Shown in pieces: positions 8,993 through 18,106 of a DNA stretch of 64,000 nucleotides; the stretch's first letter is position 1, and each line of letters opens with the position of its first letter. The stretch lies in assembly GCA_035501735.1 (NCBI GenBank), contig DATJVR010000025.1, positions 8,643 through 72,642 of the forward strand, written 5' to 3'. Source of the DNA: PNAI01 sp035501735. Its GTDB lineage: Bacteria; Pseudomonadota; Alphaproteobacteria; Rhizobiales; Xanthobacteraceae. Under the pieces are notes generated by a model that saw nothing but the letters and a program-made list of their open reading frames with translations, made no database searches and was not told the DNA's origin. A program made the position numbers and the translations under genes.

Positions 8993-9673
8993 ATGCCGCC
9001 ATCGTCGCCGCAGGTCGTCAAACAGGAGTTGGTCGACGCCATCCGCATGCTCGAGCGCGCGGAATACATCGATCACAACGGCCATTGCAGCGCGCGCCGC
9101 GATGCGAATTCGTTCTACATCAACTCCGGCGCCTCGGTGCGCGGGACGCTCACCGTTGAGGACATCGTCGCGGTCGATCTCGAAGGCCGGCCGGTCGACG
9201 GCTCGAACGTGAAGCCGCCGTTGGAGTTTCCCATCCATGCCGAAGTCTATCGCGCGCGGCCGAAGATCAACGCCGTGTTCCATACCCATCCGCAATGGTC
9301 GACCTATCTCACCATGACCGGCGTCCAGCAGAAGGTGGTCTACGCGCAGGCCGCGCTGCTCGGTGACATGCCGGTGATGGACTCGCCCATGTCGGTCAAC
9401 ACCAAGGAGATGGGCGAGAAGATGGTCGCCATCATGGGGGACAACCCCGTGGTGATGCTGAAAGCCCATGGCGTCGTCGCCGCCGGCGAGACCATTCTGG
9501 AATGCTTTGCCTATGCGGCCTACGTGGAGGAGAATGCGCGGCGCCAATACATGGCCATGCAGATCGGCGACCCTTACGTCTTCAGCGACGCCGAGCAGGA
9601 GGCGTGCCGAATCAAGCTGCGCTCGCCGAGCCTGTTCAAGAAGACGTGGGATCATTACCGCTCGAAGATTTAG
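8993..9673 (+). CDS. class II aldolase/adducin family protein (divergent, short)
   Basis: This 226-residue protein is the third class II aldolase in the block. It has the zinc motif FHTHPQ, the distal His in LKAHGVVAAG and a Glu in the FPIHAEVYR region. It differs clearly from the other two: its opening motif reads NGHCSARRD and the loop before the zinc site is shorter. The start at ATG 8993 is supported by AGGAG seven bases upstream; an in-frame GTG at 8975 lacks this. It is the last gene of the run starting at 6584 and converges on the aroE-like gene. Confidence 0.88.
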   Translation: MPPSSPQVVKQELVDAIRMLERAEYIDHNGHCSARRDANSFYINSGASVRGTLTVEDIVAVDLEGRPVDGSNVKPPLEFPIHAEVYRARPKINAVFHTHPQWSTYLTMTGVQQKVVYAQAALLGDMPVMDSPMSVNTKEMGEKMVAIMGDNPVVMLKAHGVVAAGETILECFAYAAYVEENARRQYMAMQIGDPYVFSDAEQEACRIKLRSPSLFKKTWDHYRSKI

Positions 9674-9681
9674 TTAGCCCC

Positions 9682-10542
9682 TCACGCCTGCCACGTCTCC
9701 GGAATGGTCGCAGCGATCAGCGCGCGCAGTTCCGGCGTGACCTCGGGCTCTATCCCGAACCAAGCCTTCCACGCCGGCCGCCCTTGATGCAGCAGCATGC
9801 CGAGGCCGTTGATCGTCGCATGTCCGCGCGCCCGCGCCGCGGCGAGCAGCGGTGTTTCGCGCGGGATGTAGATGATGTCTGCAACCAACGCATTTTTCGG
9901 CAGCTTCGCGAGGTTCAGATCGAGCGCCGGATTGCCGATCATGCCTTGACTGGTGGCATTCACCACCATGGCTGCGCCGGTTAATGAAATGTGGCGCTCC
10001 TGCCATGGCAGCACCGTGATCGGCCCGCCGATTTCAGCCGCAAGTTTCTGCGCGCGTTCGAATGTGCGATTCACCAGACGGATCTCGCGGGCACCGCGTT
10101 CAGCAAGCCCATAGACGACCGCGCGCGCGCCGCCGCCCGCGCCGACCACGACCACTGGTCCGGCATCGGCGCGCCACGAGGGATATGTTTGCTCAATGTT
10201 ATGGATGAACCCGAACCAATCGTTGTTGCTGCCGAAGAGCGATCCATCCGGGCGCACAACCACGCAGGAAATTGCCCCAATTTTGCGCGCCACGTTGTCC
10301 ACCTCGTCCATGATCGCCATCGCCGCCTGCTTGTGCGGTATGGTCAGATTGCAGCCGGAAAAGCAGAGCGCAGGCAGCCCGCGCAACGCGGCTTTCAGGC
10401 CCTCCGGCTTGACCGCGAGCGGAACATACGCGCCGGCGAGGCTGTATTTCTCGAACCAGTATTGGTGCAGTTTAGGCGAGCGCGAATGCATCACCGGCCA
10501 GCCCATGACGCCGGCGAGCAGAAACCGATCTTGATTGGCCAT
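9682..10542 (-). CDS. aroE: shikimate dehydrogenase family protein
   Basis: The 286-residue protein has the AroE fold. SRSPKLHQYWF lies at 20-30 and NLTIPHK, with the catalytic Lys, at 65-71. GAGGGARAV is the NADP loop near 133, NATSQGM lies near 195 and a GLGMLLHQG helix near 246. Two canonical positions are altered: GAVNTV is GAISCV (89-94), and NTD is NND (106-108), though the catalytic Asp108 remains. It stands alone, convergent with aldolase 3 and divergent from the ModA-like gene. The housekeeping aroE in this order usually sits elsewhere, so this may be a catabolic quinate/shikimate-type paralogue. That reassignment is inference. Confidence 0.82.
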   Translation of the reverse strand: MANQDRFLLAGVMGWPVMHSRSPKLHQYWFEKYSLAGAYVPLAVKPEGLKAALRGLPALCFSGCNLTIPHKQAAMAIMDEVDNVARKIGAISCVVVRPDGSLFGSNNDWFGFIHNIEQTYPSWRADAGPVVVVGAGGGARAVVYGLAERGAREIRLVNRTFERAQKLAAEIGGPITVLPWQERHISLTGAAMVVNATSQGMIGNPALDLNLAKLPKNALVADIIYIPRETPLLAAARARGHATINGLGMLLHQGRPAWKAWFGIEPEVTPELRALIAATIPETWQA

Positions 10543-10616
10543 TGCCCCGCGCTCGCTCTCGACAAAGGCGATGATTTACGCGTTATCTTGGCGCAAGGGC
10601 AATGGGATCGGCGGGC

Positions 10617-11312
10617 ATGCAATTGCATATCTTGAGCGGCGGCGCGGCGCAGGGGCTGGTTGACGCGCTGGCCCCGCAATTCAGGGCGCGGAGCGGCTGT
10701 GAAATCGCAGGCACGTTCGGGGCGGTCGGCGCCATGAAGGAGAAGTTTCTGGCTGGCGCGCCGGCCGATATCATGATTTTGACCGCGGCGCTGATTGCCG
10801 ATCTGGCACGGACTGGCCACGTCATTCACGACTCGGCCCGCCACATCGGTACCGTCCCGACCGCCGTAGCCGTGCGCACCGGCGATCCCGCGCCGCCGAT
10901 CAACGACGCTGCTGCGCTGCGCAACGCCCTGCGCGCGGCCGACAGCATCTATTTTCCCGATCCGAAGCTTGCGACCGCCGGCATCCACTTTGCGAAGGTG
11001 ATCGACGCGCTCGGGCTGACTGCGGAAGTGGCGTCACGATTGCGGACATTTCCGAACGGTGCGACCGCGATGCGCGAGCTCGCCGCAGCCCGAAGCAAGC
11101 GACCGATCGGTTGCACCCAGGTGACCGAAATCCTCAACACCAAGGGCACGACTCTGGTCGGCCCGCTGCCCAAGGGATGCGAGCTTGCCACGGTCTACAC
11201 TTGCGGTGTCTGTGTGCAGTCGAGCGAGCCGGAGCTTGCTGCTCAATTCGTCGCGCTGATCACCGGCGACGAAGCGCGCCCCTTGCGCGAGCGCCTGGGT
11301 TTTTCCGGCTGA
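10617..11312 (+). CDS. ModA-like solute-binding fold protein without signal peptide
   Basis: The protein is about 231 residues from the ATG at 10617 (an in-frame ATG at 10602 is also possible). It matches the molybdate/tungstate binding fold: LHILSGGAAQGLVDALAP at the start, GTFGAVGAMKEKFLAGAPADIMILT near 30-60, and FPDPKLATAGIHFAKVI near 120. No signal peptide or lipobox is present, so it is probably cytoplasmic, unlike true ModA. A molybdenum link is tempting because Mo hydroxylase genes lie 12 kb away, but nothing in the sequence proves the ligand. No modBC genes are seen. Confidence 0.72.
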   Translation: MQLHILSGGAAQGLVDALAPQFRARSGCEIAGTFGAVGAMKEKFLAGAPADIMILTAALIADLARTGHVIHDSARHIGTVPTAVAVRTGDPAPPINDAAALRNALRAADSIYFPDPKLATAGIHFAKVIDALGLTAEVASRLRTFPNGATAMRELAAARSKRPIGCTQVTEILNTKGTTLVGPLPKGCELATVYTCGVCVQSSEPELAAQFVALITGDEARPLRERLGFSG

Positions 11313-11316
11313 CGTC

Positions 11317-12273
11317 TTAGGCCGCGTCGCGGTCTTTCGGCTTGGACAACAGGCCGGCCTCGACCAGGGCGCTTCTGATCCGCTTAGTTTCCGCCGCCTC
11401 GAGCTTGACCAGCGGCGGACGCACGATCGCGCGCGGCAGCCGGCCGAGCAGCACCAGCGCCTCCTTCATGCGGTTGTGCATGTCGGCCCAGGGCTGCGCG
11501 TAGAACACGCTCGCCAGCGGGCTGATGCGGTCGTAGATGCGGCGCGCGGCGCCGAGATCATTGCCCTGCACGGCACGGAACAGGGCCGCCTGCAGGTCGG
11601 CGATCACGCTGCCCGAGCCGGACAACAGGCCCTTGCAGCCGAGCACCAGCGAGCTGAGCAGCCACGAACTCTGTGTCGACAGCACGTTGACCGGCCGCGG
11701 CAGGCTTTGCAGCGTGCGCACGTGCCATTCGTGCTGCTGCACGGTGCCGGACCAGTCCTTGATCGCGCGGATCGACGGGACTTCCTCAACCAGGCGCAGC
11801 AGTGTGTCGTTCGGATAGCCCTGGCCGGTGGCGAGCGGATATTGAAAGGCGATCAGCGGCAGATCGGTGGCGTCCGCGATGCGCTTGAAATGCGCAAGCG
11901 CCATGGCCGGCGATTGACCGAGCGTGAACGGCGCCGGCGGAAATACCAGCAGCGCCGAGGCGCCGCCGTCGCTTGCCATGCGCGCGATGCGCGCGGCCTC
12001 CAGGCTGCCGTCCGCCCATATGCCGTTGACGATCGGCACGCGTGCCCCGATCTCGTCCTGCGCGATGTCGAGCACGCGCTTCTGCTCGTCGAACGTACAG
12101 GAGGCCACTTCGGTCGAATGGGCATTGATGGTGATCGCCGAAAGTCCTTCCGTCGCGGTCACGTCGCGCAGATGTTTGCGGAATCCCGCCTCGTCGATGG
12201 CAAGATCGTCCTTGAACGGCAAAATCACCGCCGGGATTACACCATGGGGGACGTAAGCGTTGTGTCGCCTCAT
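11317..12273 (-). CDS. dihydrodipicolinate synthase/N-acetylneuraminate lyase family protein
   Basis: The 318-residue TIM-barrel protein carries the DapA-family lysine (Lys172 in AIKDWSG) that forms the Schiff base, and a Tyr at 145 (AFQYP) in the usual proton-relay position. The GITVNG-type loop reads ITINAHSTE, so the substrate carboxylate pocket is altered and this is unlikely to be lysine-pathway DapA. Family members are pyruvate-dependent aldolases, dehydratases or hydratases, including aromatic hydratase-aldolases. It lies 30 bp downstream of the solute-binding-like protein at 12304 and is probably co-transcribed with it. Confidence 0.87.
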   Translation of the reverse strand: MRRHNAYVPHGVIPAVILPFKDDLAIDEAGFRKHLRDVTATEGLSAITINAHSTEVASCTFDEQKRVLDIAQDEIGARVPIVNGIWADGSLEAARIARMASDGGASALLVFPPAPFTLGQSPAMALAHFKRIADATDLPLIAFQYPLATGQGYPNDTLLRLVEEVPSIRAIKDWSGTVQQHEWHVRTLQSLPRPVNVLSTQSSWLLSSLVLGCKGLLSGSGSVIADLQAALFRAVQGNDLGAARRIYDRISPLASVFYAQPWADMHNRMKEALVLLGRLPRAIVRPPLVKLEAAETKRIRSALVEAGLLSKPKDRDAA

Positions 12274-12303
12274 CGTTGCCTTCCTTCAATCCTCCGGGCC
12301 GCG

Positions 12304-13293
12304 TCAGACCCGCACCGAAGTCATGATCCCTTTCGGGAAAATCTCCTCCGGCTTGGCATGCCGGTGCGCGATGCCCTGTTCGTGAGTATAGCGCAGGAAC
12401 TGCTCCCATGTCGGGCGGTTTTCCTCGATGCCATAGGGGAACAGGTCGCCGCCGAACACCTCGCTCATCTTGCGCGCGTAGGTTGGCAGCCAGGCAACCG
12501 GATAACGCGACACCGCCGGGTCCATTATGCGCTCGATGCTGCGGCGCTTTGATTCGAGGAACGCGTTGTAGAGATTGCGCGCCACCCATGGGTTCTCGTC
12601 CAGGACGCGCTTCTGCACCGCGATGATATGCATGATCGGCCAGACCTTGGTCCGCACGTAGTAGGCCTCCTCCATCGTCCAGAAATCCGGGAAAAGCCGC
12701 ACCACGTCCTTATGGCCCTGTCGAAAGCAATCCGGCGGGCGCGCGATCAGCGCGCAGTCGATTTCGCCTGCGGCCAGCATTTGACTCAACGATTTGTCGG
12801 ACACGCGCGTGAGCTTGACGCCTTTGGGCAGGCTGAGTTCCACTTTCTCGATCCGCCCCGGTTCGTTGGCGCCCGCCTGGTACCAATGGATGTCCTGCAG
12901 CTTGACGCCGTGCTCGTCCTTCAGCCAGCCGCGCATATAGACGGCCGCGGTGTGCGCCCACTCCGGAGAGCCGATCGTCTTGCCCTCGAGATCCTTTGGC
13001 GTCCTGATCTTGCTGTGCTTGTTGACGTAAAACGAGGAGAACCGAAACAACCGCGAGCAGACCACCGGCAGGCCGATGAGGTCGGAATTCTTGCGCGTGA
13101 CCTGCGCGCAGAATTTCGCGAACGACATTTCCGCGGCGTCCCATTCGCGGTTGAACGTCATGCGCGCGAAAATCTCGTGATGCCCGAGCATCGACCAGGT
13201 AGCCTCGATGCCCTCGGCCTGCACGGCGCCCAGGCGAAAATCGCGGAAGTGGTCGTAGTCGGTGGTGGCAATCGAAAGCTTGACGCGGCTCAT
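12304..13293 (-). CDS. 4,5-dihydroxyphthalate decarboxylase/solute-binding family protein
   Basis: The 329-residue protein belongs to the family that includes 4,5-dihydroxyphthalate decarboxylase and periplasmic-binding-fold relatives. It opens with KLSIATTDYDHFRDF, then AEMSFAKFCA near 55, DLEGKTIGSPEWAHTAAVYMRG near 100-122, and an RPPDCF loop near 185. It has no signal peptide, which favours a cytoplasmic enzyme over a transporter component. A paralogue with the same motif order lies at 26073-27062. A DapA-family gene follows 30 bp downstream. Decarboxylation of a hydroxy aromatic acid is the best guess, but substrate specificity cannot be assigned. Confidence 0.78.
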   Translation of the reverse strand: MSRVKLSIATTDYDHFRDFRLGAVQAEGIEATWSMLGHHEIFARMTFNREWDAAEMSFAKFCAQVTRKNSDLIGLPVVCSRLFRFSSFYVNKHSKIRTPKDLEGKTIGSPEWAHTAAVYMRGWLKDEHGVKLQDIHWYQAGANEPGRIEKVELSLPKGVKLTRVSDKSLSQMLAAGEIDCALIARPPDCFRQGHKDVVRLFPDFWTMEEAYYVRTKVWPIMHIIAVQKRVLDENPWVARNLYNAFLESKRRSIERIMDPAVSRYPVAWLPTYARKMSEVFGGDLFPYGIEENRPTWEQFLRYTHEQGIAHRHAKPEEIFPKGIMTSVRV

Positions 13294-13367
13294 TCATCCC
13301 TCTGCGCTGAGCGCAATGATGTGCGCCCGCGACCATAGCGCAGGGCTGCGGAATTTTCCGCAAAAAC

Positions 13368-16250
13368 TTAGCGGAAGAGCCGATCGAAAAACTGGATACG
13401 CGGTCCGCGGTACGATGGCGGCCCCACGTTTGCCGGCGGCCGGATGGCCTCGCGCGGCCCGACCCCGCGATCGAAGAAGTTGAACAGCGCCGACAACGGA
13501 TTATCGCGGTCGCCAAAACCGCCGCCATAACGCGAGGACAGGTGCGTCGGCGCCTCGGCGATCTGGCCGGTTTCGTCGGTCCGGTAATACTCCATGAAAG
13601 CGCCGCGCGAGGTCCGCTCACCGTTCTGCAGATCAAATGGGCGCGCAACCAGGAATTTTGCGGCTTCCGGCGAGGGACCGCGCAGGGCCTGCTGCGGTGC
13701 GTAATTCGCCCATACCGCCTTCATGATCGGCAGCCAGATCGGGATCGCGGTATTCGCGCCGGTTCGGCCGCCGCCGAGCGTGCGCCGTTGCCGCATGTCG
13801 GCATTGTCGTAACCCACCCAAACCGCAACGGTGACGTTATTGGTGAACCCGACGAACCAGGCATCGTTCTCTTCTTCGCTGGTTCCGGTCTTGCCGCCGA
13901 CGTAGAGCGAATATTCGTGCAGCGAAGCGGCGGTACCGCGCGCCAGCACGCCTTGCATCATCGTTTTCAATTGGAAGAAGGCCGGCCGATCCGCCAAGGT
14001 GATCTGCACCAGCGGTGCCGGTGCGTGGCTGTAGATCGTCTTGCCGTCTTGCTCGATGGATTCGATCGCGTACGGCGTAGGGCGGCCACCCTCGTTGGCG
14101 ATGGTTGCGAAGAATGCCGCAAGATCGAGCGGCCGCACCGGCTGGGCGCCGAGCACGAAGGGATAGTACCGCTCGCATTGCGAGTAGATTTTCGCCTCGA
14201 CCGCAAGCGCGCAGACCTTGTCGAGGCTGTCCTCCGGACTTTCGGCAATGCCGCCGTCAAGCAGGCGCGCCGTCACCTGGTTTCTCGACTGCTCGAGTGC
14301 ATGACGCAATGTAATCGTGCCCAAGGAAGTGCCGTCGTAATTTTTCGGCGTCCAGTAATCCTTCTCCTGCGCATTCTCGGCATTGCCGATCGGCGGCAAT
14401 GTGATCGACTCGTCATCGACGAGCGTATCCGGTTGCAATCCGGCGTTCAGCGCGGCCAGATAGGTCAGAGGCTTCAGCGCCGACCCCGGCTGCCGACGCG
14501 CCTGCGTGGTCCGATTGAGCTGGCTGAGCGGATAAGAGAAACCGCCGACCATGGCGAGGATTTTGCCGGTGGAGTTGTCGATAACCACGGCCGCGCCCTG
14601 CACCGAAGGCCGCGTGCGCAGTTCGGCGCGTTGGCTGGAGTCCTTGCCCTTGCCATCGACCACGTTCACGTAGACCACGTCGTAGAGCTTGAATTCGCGT
14701 CGGATCGACCCGCTCACGCTCAGCGGCAAGATCTTGCCGTCCTTCAGGCCGACGCGAAGCGCGCCTCCACCTTCGCCGATGGCGATCGGGGCGGGTGGCG
14801 GGGCGTTTTTGCCCTTACTGTTTTTGGTCGATTTGGGCGGCGGCGGCGCCGAACGGCCACGCAGCTCGATGATGACCGCGGGCGTCCAGTGCACGTCGTA
14901 AAGCGGCATGCGCGCATTCTCGAGCGCCCGCTGCCAGGCCGGTTTTGCTGGTCCGGGGATCGGTTTTGCTTCGAGCCGGCGGATCGATGAGGCCAAATTG
15001 ATTTCGGCGCCGTAGAAGGCGCTGCGTCCGGCGCTCAATTCGTAGCGCGCCAGACCGTCCTGCAGCGCGGTTTCGGCCGCGCGCTGCAACTCGGGCCGGA
15101 TCGTCGTGTGGACGGCGTAAGTTGCGTTGGTCAGGCTGTCGATTCCGGCCACCTGCTTGGCCTCGCGCGCGACCTGATCGACGTAGTGGAACCCGCTGTC
15201 GCGGCGGCCCCGATTGGCAGGAATCACGCCAGTTGTCTTGCTCAAGGCCTCTTTCAGCTGCGCCGCATCGATCGCCCCGTCATCCTTCATGCGGCTGAGC
15301 ACATAGGTGATGCGCTCGCGCGAACGCTCGGGATTCTTGTCGGGACTGTAGGCGTTCGGACCTTTGGTCAGTCCGGCCAGCAGCGCGCCCTCGGCGATCG
15401 AAACCTCTTTGACCGACTTTCCGAAATAGCTTCGTGCCGCCATTTCGACGCCCCAGGAACTGCGCCCGAGGAAAATCGTGTTGAGATAGAGTTCCAGGAT
15501 CTCTGCCTTCGTGAGCGTGTGTTCGATCCGCGACGCTACGATCATCTCGCGGATCTTGCGCTCGTAGGAAACGGTGTCGCCCACCAGCAGGTTCTTCGCC
15601 AATTGCTGGGTGATGGTCGATCCGCCTTGCGGCCGGCCCGATGCGCCCATCGCATCGATGAAGGCGCGGATCACGCTGCGCTCGTCGATGCCCTTGTGTT
15701 GGTAGAAGCGTTTGTCCTCGGCCGCCACGAATGCCATCTGCACGTGGACTGGGATGTCGTTCAACGGCACCCATACGCGCCGGCTGTCGGGTTCAAACAG
15801 TTCCGCGTAGTTCTGACCCTTGGCGTCGAGCACAAATGTCGTGCCGGGGAGTTTCATGCCCTTGAGCTTGGTGTGATCCGGCAGATCGGTCACGGTCTTG
15901 TTGAAGAATAGAATGACCTCACGCGCGTCGAATGGCGAGTTCGCCACCTGCTCGTTCTTGCAGAACTGCCTGTACGCGACATAAAGATCGTCGAACTTGA
16001 TTCCTTTGAACGCCTTTATCTCGTTGGCGCCGCCGCGTTTGTCGGTTAGCGCCGTTGAGATCAGATCGTCGATCGCGAGATTTTCGATGTCGAAAGCCTT
16101 GATCATGTGCGCGCAGCCGTCGCGTAGGAGCTGCACGACTTCCGCCTGATCCTGCTCGGGATCAAATTGCGTCTTCACCGCGTCGGGGCGGGTGGTGACC
16201 TGGCTCAGTGCGAGCGCGGTCGCGAAAATCTTGATCAGGATTGCGTCCAT
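13368..16250 (-). CDS. penicillin-binding protein 1A (bifunctional class A PBP), paralogue 1
   Basis: The 960-residue peptidoglycan synthase starts with a short hydrophobic segment (about residues 3-18). An unusual region of about 110 residues precedes the GT51 glycosyltransferase domain. In that domain Glu178 (AAEDKRFYQHKG) is the catalytic acid, followed by GGSTITQQLAKN at 209-220. The transpeptidase has Ser590-x-x-Lys593 (PGSALKP), SRN at 655-657 and KTG at 787-789. A Pro/Lys-rich insert at about 467-496 is absent from the paralogue at 42320. It would polymerise and cross-link peptidoglycan in the periplasm. The gene stands alone with a 388-bp upstream gap. Confidence 0.93.
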   Translation of the reverse strand: MDAILIKIFATALALSQVTTRPDAVKTQFDPEQDQAEVVQLLRDGCAHMIKAFDIENLAIDDLISTALTDKRGGANEIKAFKGIKFDDLYVAYRQFCKNEQVANSPFDAREVILFFNKTVTDLPDHTKLKGMKLPGTTFVLDAKGQNYAELFEPDSRRVWVPLNDIPVHVQMAFVAAEDKRFYQHKGIDERSVIRAFIDAMGASGRPQGGSTITQQLAKNLLVGDTVSYERKIREMIVASRIEHTLTKAEILELYLNTIFLGRSSWGVEMAARSYFGKSVKEVSIAEGALLAGLTKGPNAYSPDKNPERSRERITYVLSRMKDDGAIDAAQLKEALSKTTGVIPANRGRRDSGFHYVDQVAREAKQVAGIDSLTNATYAVHTTIRPELQRAAETALQDGLARYELSAGRSAFYGAEINLASSIRRLEAKPIPGPAKPAWQRALENARMPLYDVHWTPAVIIELRGRSAPPPPKSTKNSKGKNAPPPAPIAIGEGGGALRVGLKDGKILPLSVSGSIRREFKLYDVVYVNVVDGKGKDSSQRAELRTRPSVQGAAVVIDNSTGKILAMVGGFSYPLSQLNRTTQARRQPGSALKPLTYLAALNAGLQPDTLVDDESITLPPIGNAENAQEKDYWTPKNYDGTSLGTITLRHALEQSRNQVTARLLDGGIAESPEDSLDKVCALAVEAKIYSQCERYYPFVLGAQPVRPLDLAAFFATIANEGGRPTPYAIESIEQDGKTIYSHAPAPLVQITLADRPAFFQLKTMMQGVLARGTAASLHEYSLYVGGKTGTSEEENDAWFVGFTNNVTVAVWVGYDNADMRQRRTLGGGRTGANTAIPIWLPIMKAVWANYAPQQALRGPSPEAAKFLVARPFDLQNGERTSRGAFMEYYRTDETGQIAEAPTHLSSRYGGGFGDRDNPLSALFNFFDRGVGPREAIRPPANVGPPSYRGPRIQFFDRLFR

Positions 16251-16638
16251 CGGTCAGGAATACTTTACTCGAGACATCGACCGCCAGCTCAGCGATACAA
16301 AAAGGCTTTTTAACGGATTTGCCCCCCGCCTGCTTGCCATTCACTATATATGTTGAACGCGCCCTCCGCATATACGGTTAGCGCCATAATTTATGATGTC
16401 TAGTCGTTTGCGCGCGCATAACCATTGCGCTGCATATTTTTCGCTCATTCCGCCGCCGTCACCGCGGGAGACAGCGAATTTGATGTTTGATTAGGGCCTC
16501 ATTTCAAAGGGTTAATTGACCATTTCAAAAATTTAATGCAGCGCCGCCGAACGCAGCGCGGACAATCCTTGTTCACGGCTGTTTGATTGCAATCCTACGG
16601 GCCGACACGATGAATATCGTCGCCGCCGGCACATCGAA
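16251..16638. other. intergenic region, 388 bp, no gene seen
   Basis: This stretch lies upstream of the minus-strand PBP1A gene and downstream of the minus-strand YbdK-like gene. It is visibly richer in A and T than its surroundings, with runs such as ATATATG and ATTTTTCGC. I find no credible coding frame, tRNA or extended repeat. It most likely holds the PBP1A promoter and the 3' end of the upstream transcript. An AAAAAGGCTTTTT inverted repeat near 16300-16312 is the only local structure noted. Confidence 0.5.
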
Positions 16639-17757
16639 TCACTTGATTGTTTCCTGATAGAGCCAGTCGACAACTTCTCGCAAGGCCGACTGACGCGTCC
16701 GGCCCACCATGCGCGCATTGTTGTAGATCTTAAGTTGCTCGTCGGCGCTCGATCCGCGCTTGAGAATTTTGCGCGCGTATGCGACTTCGTTCTGGCACGA
16801 GAGCGCCTCGGCATCATCCGCAATTCGCTCCAGCAGCTCTTCGAGCACGACCGCGCTCGGCTTCGCTTTCATTGATTGCTGATCGACGAATGTTGCCGAT
16901 GCTCCGTAGCGTTGTGCGCGCCATTTGTTTTCGACCGCGATCGCCTGTCCGATTTGACTCAAGTCAGCATTGATATCCGTTTGCTCCACCAGGTGGCGCA
17001 TCAGGCAGCGGAACAGCGCGGCGATGCAGATCGCATCATCGATGCGCGTGCAGACGTCGGTGATGCGCAATTCGAGCGTCGGATGCCGCAATGATGGACG
17101 GATTGCCCACCAGATGAAGCTCGCGTCCTTGATGACATGCGCGTTGACCAGCGTGTCGACGTAGTTCTGGTATTCGTGCAGCGTTTTGAACAGTGGCGGA
17201 AAGCCGGTGCGTGGCAATTCGTCGTAGGCCGCGAGCCGATAGCCGTGCAGCCCGGTGCGATGGCCCTGCCAGAACGGCGACGATGTGCTCAATGCCAATA
17301 GCAGCGGAAGAAACGGAATCGCACGGTACATGATTTCGACGCGTTGCGCCGGGTCCGGCACTTCCACGTGAACGTGCATGCCGCACAGCATGTCGCGGAA
17401 ACCGACCATCTGCAGATCGGCGATCAGTTCGGCGTAGCGTTCCTTCGGCGTGTGCTGTTGCTCGTGCCAGAGAGCGAGCGGATGCGTGCCGGACGCCACG
17501 ATGCCAAGACCGTGGCCGGTGGCGCGTCTGGCCAGAACGCTTCTGAATCTGTGCAACTGTTCGCGCGCTTGTGCCATGGTATCGCATGGTGCGGTCGCCA
17601 CTTCGAGCTGCGACTGCAGCATTTCGTTGGTGACAAAATCGCCCAGTTCTTTTTTGCAGGCGCGAAAGAAACGCTCCGACATGACATGGCGCACATTGCG
17701 CGTGCGCATGTCGGTGACGAAATACTCTTCCTCGATGCCGAACCGGTAGTGGCCCAT
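16639..17757 (-). CDS. carboxylate-amine ligase, YbdK family (glutamate-cysteine ligase-like)
   Basis: From the ATG at 17757 the protein has 372 residues, the same length I recall for E. coli YbdK. It begins with GHYRFGIEEEYFV, containing the Glu-rich metal/ATP motif of glutamate-cysteine ligases. It continues with QLEVATAPC near 50, ASGTHPLALW near 90, CGMHVHVEV near 125 and ELRITDVCTRIDDA near 230. AGAGGG lies eight bases before this start; the frame is open to a TTG at 17826. Such enzymes have weak gamma-glutamylcysteine synthetase activity and a largely unknown main role. It is monocistronic here. Confidence 0.88.
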   Translation of the reverse strand: MGHYRFGIEEEYFVTDMRTRNVRHVMSERFFRACKKELGDFVTNEMLQSQLEVATAPCDTMAQAREQLHRFRSVLARRATGHGLGIVASGTHPLALWHEQQHTPKERYAELIADLQMVGFRDMLCGMHVHVEVPDPAQRVEIMYRAIPFLPLLLALSTSSPFWQGHRTGLHGYRLAAYDELPRTGFPPLFKTLHEYQNYVDTLVNAHVIKDASFIWWAIRPSLRHPTLELRITDVCTRIDDAICIAALFRCLMRHLVEQTDINADLSQIGQAIAVENKWRAQRYGASATFVDQQSMKAKPSAVVLEELLERIADDAEALSCQNEVAYARKILKRGSSADEQLKIYNNARMVGRTRQSALREVVDWLYQETIK

Positions 17758-18106
17758 GAACGAAGCCCTCTTGGGGAGCGGCTGTGAGGCCGAACGTATC
17801 AGCGTTGCAGCATCCATAATCGTCAACCCGCTTAGGTTATACCTTCAAACGAGCCCAAAATTGACCCGGCCGAGGCGGCGCAGGGGCCGAACTCCTCAAC
17901 GAACTTCACGGCTAAATGGTTGCTTGAACCCCCGCCGAATCCAACGCGAGAGCAACCCAGCAATGGGATCATTGCTGGACCGAAAGGCGGCACCTTTGTG
18001 GTTTGTGGATTTCCGGCCCCCGCGTCCTTCCCCGTTGCAATCTTGAGGGGCTTGTCCCTAATGTGCCGCCAACCGAAACCCAACACTCGGACCAGGAGTG
18101 ACGTTG

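Noticed and set aside
13542..14990. 482-codon plus-strand open frame inside PBP1A
   Set aside because: It is antisense to the transpeptidase region, whose catalytic motifs are intact; the composition is Arg-rich shadow coding.
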